From positions 62,001 to 126,000 of the forward strand of contig NZ_CAKAKB010000001.1 in NCBI RefSeq assembly GCF_916618755.1: DNA of 64,000 bases, given 5' to 3'. Positions 63,416 through 64,000 of the stretch are shown here, one piece after another. Source of the DNA: Actinotalea sp. Marseille-Q4924 (GTDB lineage: Bacteria; Actinomycetota; Actinomycetes; Actinomycetales; Cellulomonadaceae). The translations under genes and the position numbers were made by a program. The notes under the pieces were generated by a model. The model worked only from the letters and a program-made list of their open reading frames with translations. It was not told the origin of the DNA and did no database searches. The stretch's first letter is position 1. Each line of letters opens with the position of its first letter.

Positions 63416-64000
63416 CCCGCGTCCGGGTCGCCCGGGCCGTCGCCGGCCGGTGACCCGTCCCACCAGGACCGCCACCGCTGCTCGGCTGCCGCGCGCCGCT
63501 CCTCGTCGGTGGCCGTCTCGCCGAACAGGCTGAGCAGGAAGGTCACCGTCCCGTGCGGCGGTGCGCTCGCCGGCGGCGTGCGGGAGACGACCAGCAGCGC
63601 GTCGTCCTCCTCCTCGACGGTGAGCCCGATCTGCAGGTCCGTCTGGAAGAACACCTCGCCGGTGATCGTGGAGCCGTCGGGCCGGGTGACGGAGTAGCGG
63701 GAGCCGACGGCGTCGTCGCCGAGCGACCGCAGGCCGAGCCGGTCCAGCAGGGCGTCGTCGTCGGCCCCGAGGTCGAGGCCGGCGGCCAGCACCGTCCGGC
63801 GCTCGTCGTCCCGGTGCCGCTCGAGGAGGAAGCGGAGCTGCTGGGTGAAGGTGATCCAGCCCTCGTCGATGACGTCGTGCACGCCGTCCCACGCCCCATG
63901 CCCCCGGCGGACCAGGCGCAGCCGGCTCTGCCCCGGCGCCTCCTCCTGCACGGTGATCCGGTCGCCGTCGGACCACGTGAGGGTGCGGGCGTCGTCGTCG
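63412..64000 (-). CDS. SRPBCC (AHSA1-like) protein, partial
   Basis: The C-terminal 195 residues or so of a protein cut by the right edge. The opening [24 protein letters not shown] and [21 protein letters not shown] are typical of the end of an SRPBCC/AHSA1 hot-dog-like domain that binds hydrophobic ligands; a second acidic domain follows. The true start lies outside the window. Confidence 0.7.
   Translation of the reverse strand, partial: DDDARTLTWSDGDRITVQEEAPGQSRLRLVRRGHGAWDGVHDVIDEGWITFTQQLRFLLERHRDDERRTVLAAGLDLGADDDALLDRLGLRSLGDDAVGSRYSVTRPDGSTITGEVFFQTDLQIGLTVEEEDDALLVVSRTPPASAPPHGTVTFLLSLFGETATDEERRAAAEQRWRSWWDGSPAGDGPGDPDAG

Noticed and set aside
1-64000. Search by eye for transposases, integrases, toxin-antitoxin pairs, restriction or phage-defence systems
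   Set aside because: No gene with such motifs was found; the window looks like ordinary chromosomal core and accessory metabolism.

Overview
The window reads as chromosomal DNA of a very GC-rich actinobacterium. Nearly every third codon position is G or C, GTG and TTG starts are common, and many genes start a few bases after a TANNNT box with no ribosome binding site. Heme genes of the coproporphyrin type (hemQ, hemY, a Cys-rich ferrochelatase), a csoR-copZ-copA set and a large secreted GH16 beta-glucanase point to the Micrococcales, most likely something close to Cellulomonas. That placement is inference. I saw no rRNA, tRNA, insertion sequence, prophage or CRISPR array.

Layout. 1-8300: a FUSC-type membrane protein cut by the left edge, a MATE exporter, an AGE-family sugar epimerase/isomerase, a 420-base spacer rich in DnaA-box-like words, dnaB, a VOC protein, a lipoprotein gamma-glutamyltransferase and a DUF418-like membrane protein. 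8300-13500: an ArsR regulator overlapping a DUF318/ArsP-type permease, with a CxxC mini-thioredoxin and a DUF305 membrane protein, then an amidohydrolase and a GNAT acetyltransferase broken by a one-base frameshift. 13500-21800: a CPBP membrane protein, a 1345-residue multimodular GH16 enzyme and a 984-residue PAS/GAF/PP2C/kinase/STAS regulator. 21800-31900: a class I methyltransferase, an ABC-F ATPase, an SDR, a Cys-rich pentapeptide protein, two tandem paralogous lipoproteins, a DUF2975-XRE-DedA operon and another lipoprotein. 31900-43200: an MFS exporter, a glycolipid-binding-type protein, a DUF2945 protein, an EamA exporter, a HAD phosphatase, an LLM oxidoreductase, an AAA+ ATPase, a photolyase, an SDR and small proteins. 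43200-52600: a flippase-like protein with a kinase-like domain, a CPBP protease, the copper operon, a GH13 enzyme, a membrane protein and a DksA-type zinc-finger protein. 52600-64000: the heme cluster and an SRPBCC protein cut by the right edge.

How the genes work together. The heme block can supply every step from glutamyl-tRNA to coproporphyrinogen III, and then the coproporphyrin branch (HemY, CpfC, HemQ) to heme b. hemA is divergent from hemE-hemY; hemQ-hemH-hemC-hemD-hemB-hemL follow on the same strand, mostly joined by GTGA or TGATG overlaps. The copper genes form a classic CsoR-repressed operon. The ArsR/permease/CxxC genes look like a metal or metalloid resistance unit.

The most unusual item is the GH16 enzyme: its catalytic domain appears to sit inside one loop of its fourth carbohydrate-binding-like module, and two LacI-type operator-like sites 21 bases apart lie in its promoter region. 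Other signals worth attention are the repeated leaderless-promoter pattern, the DnaA-box cluster next to dnaB, a repeat array before an SDR gene, and a degenerate kinase-like domain joined to a flippase.
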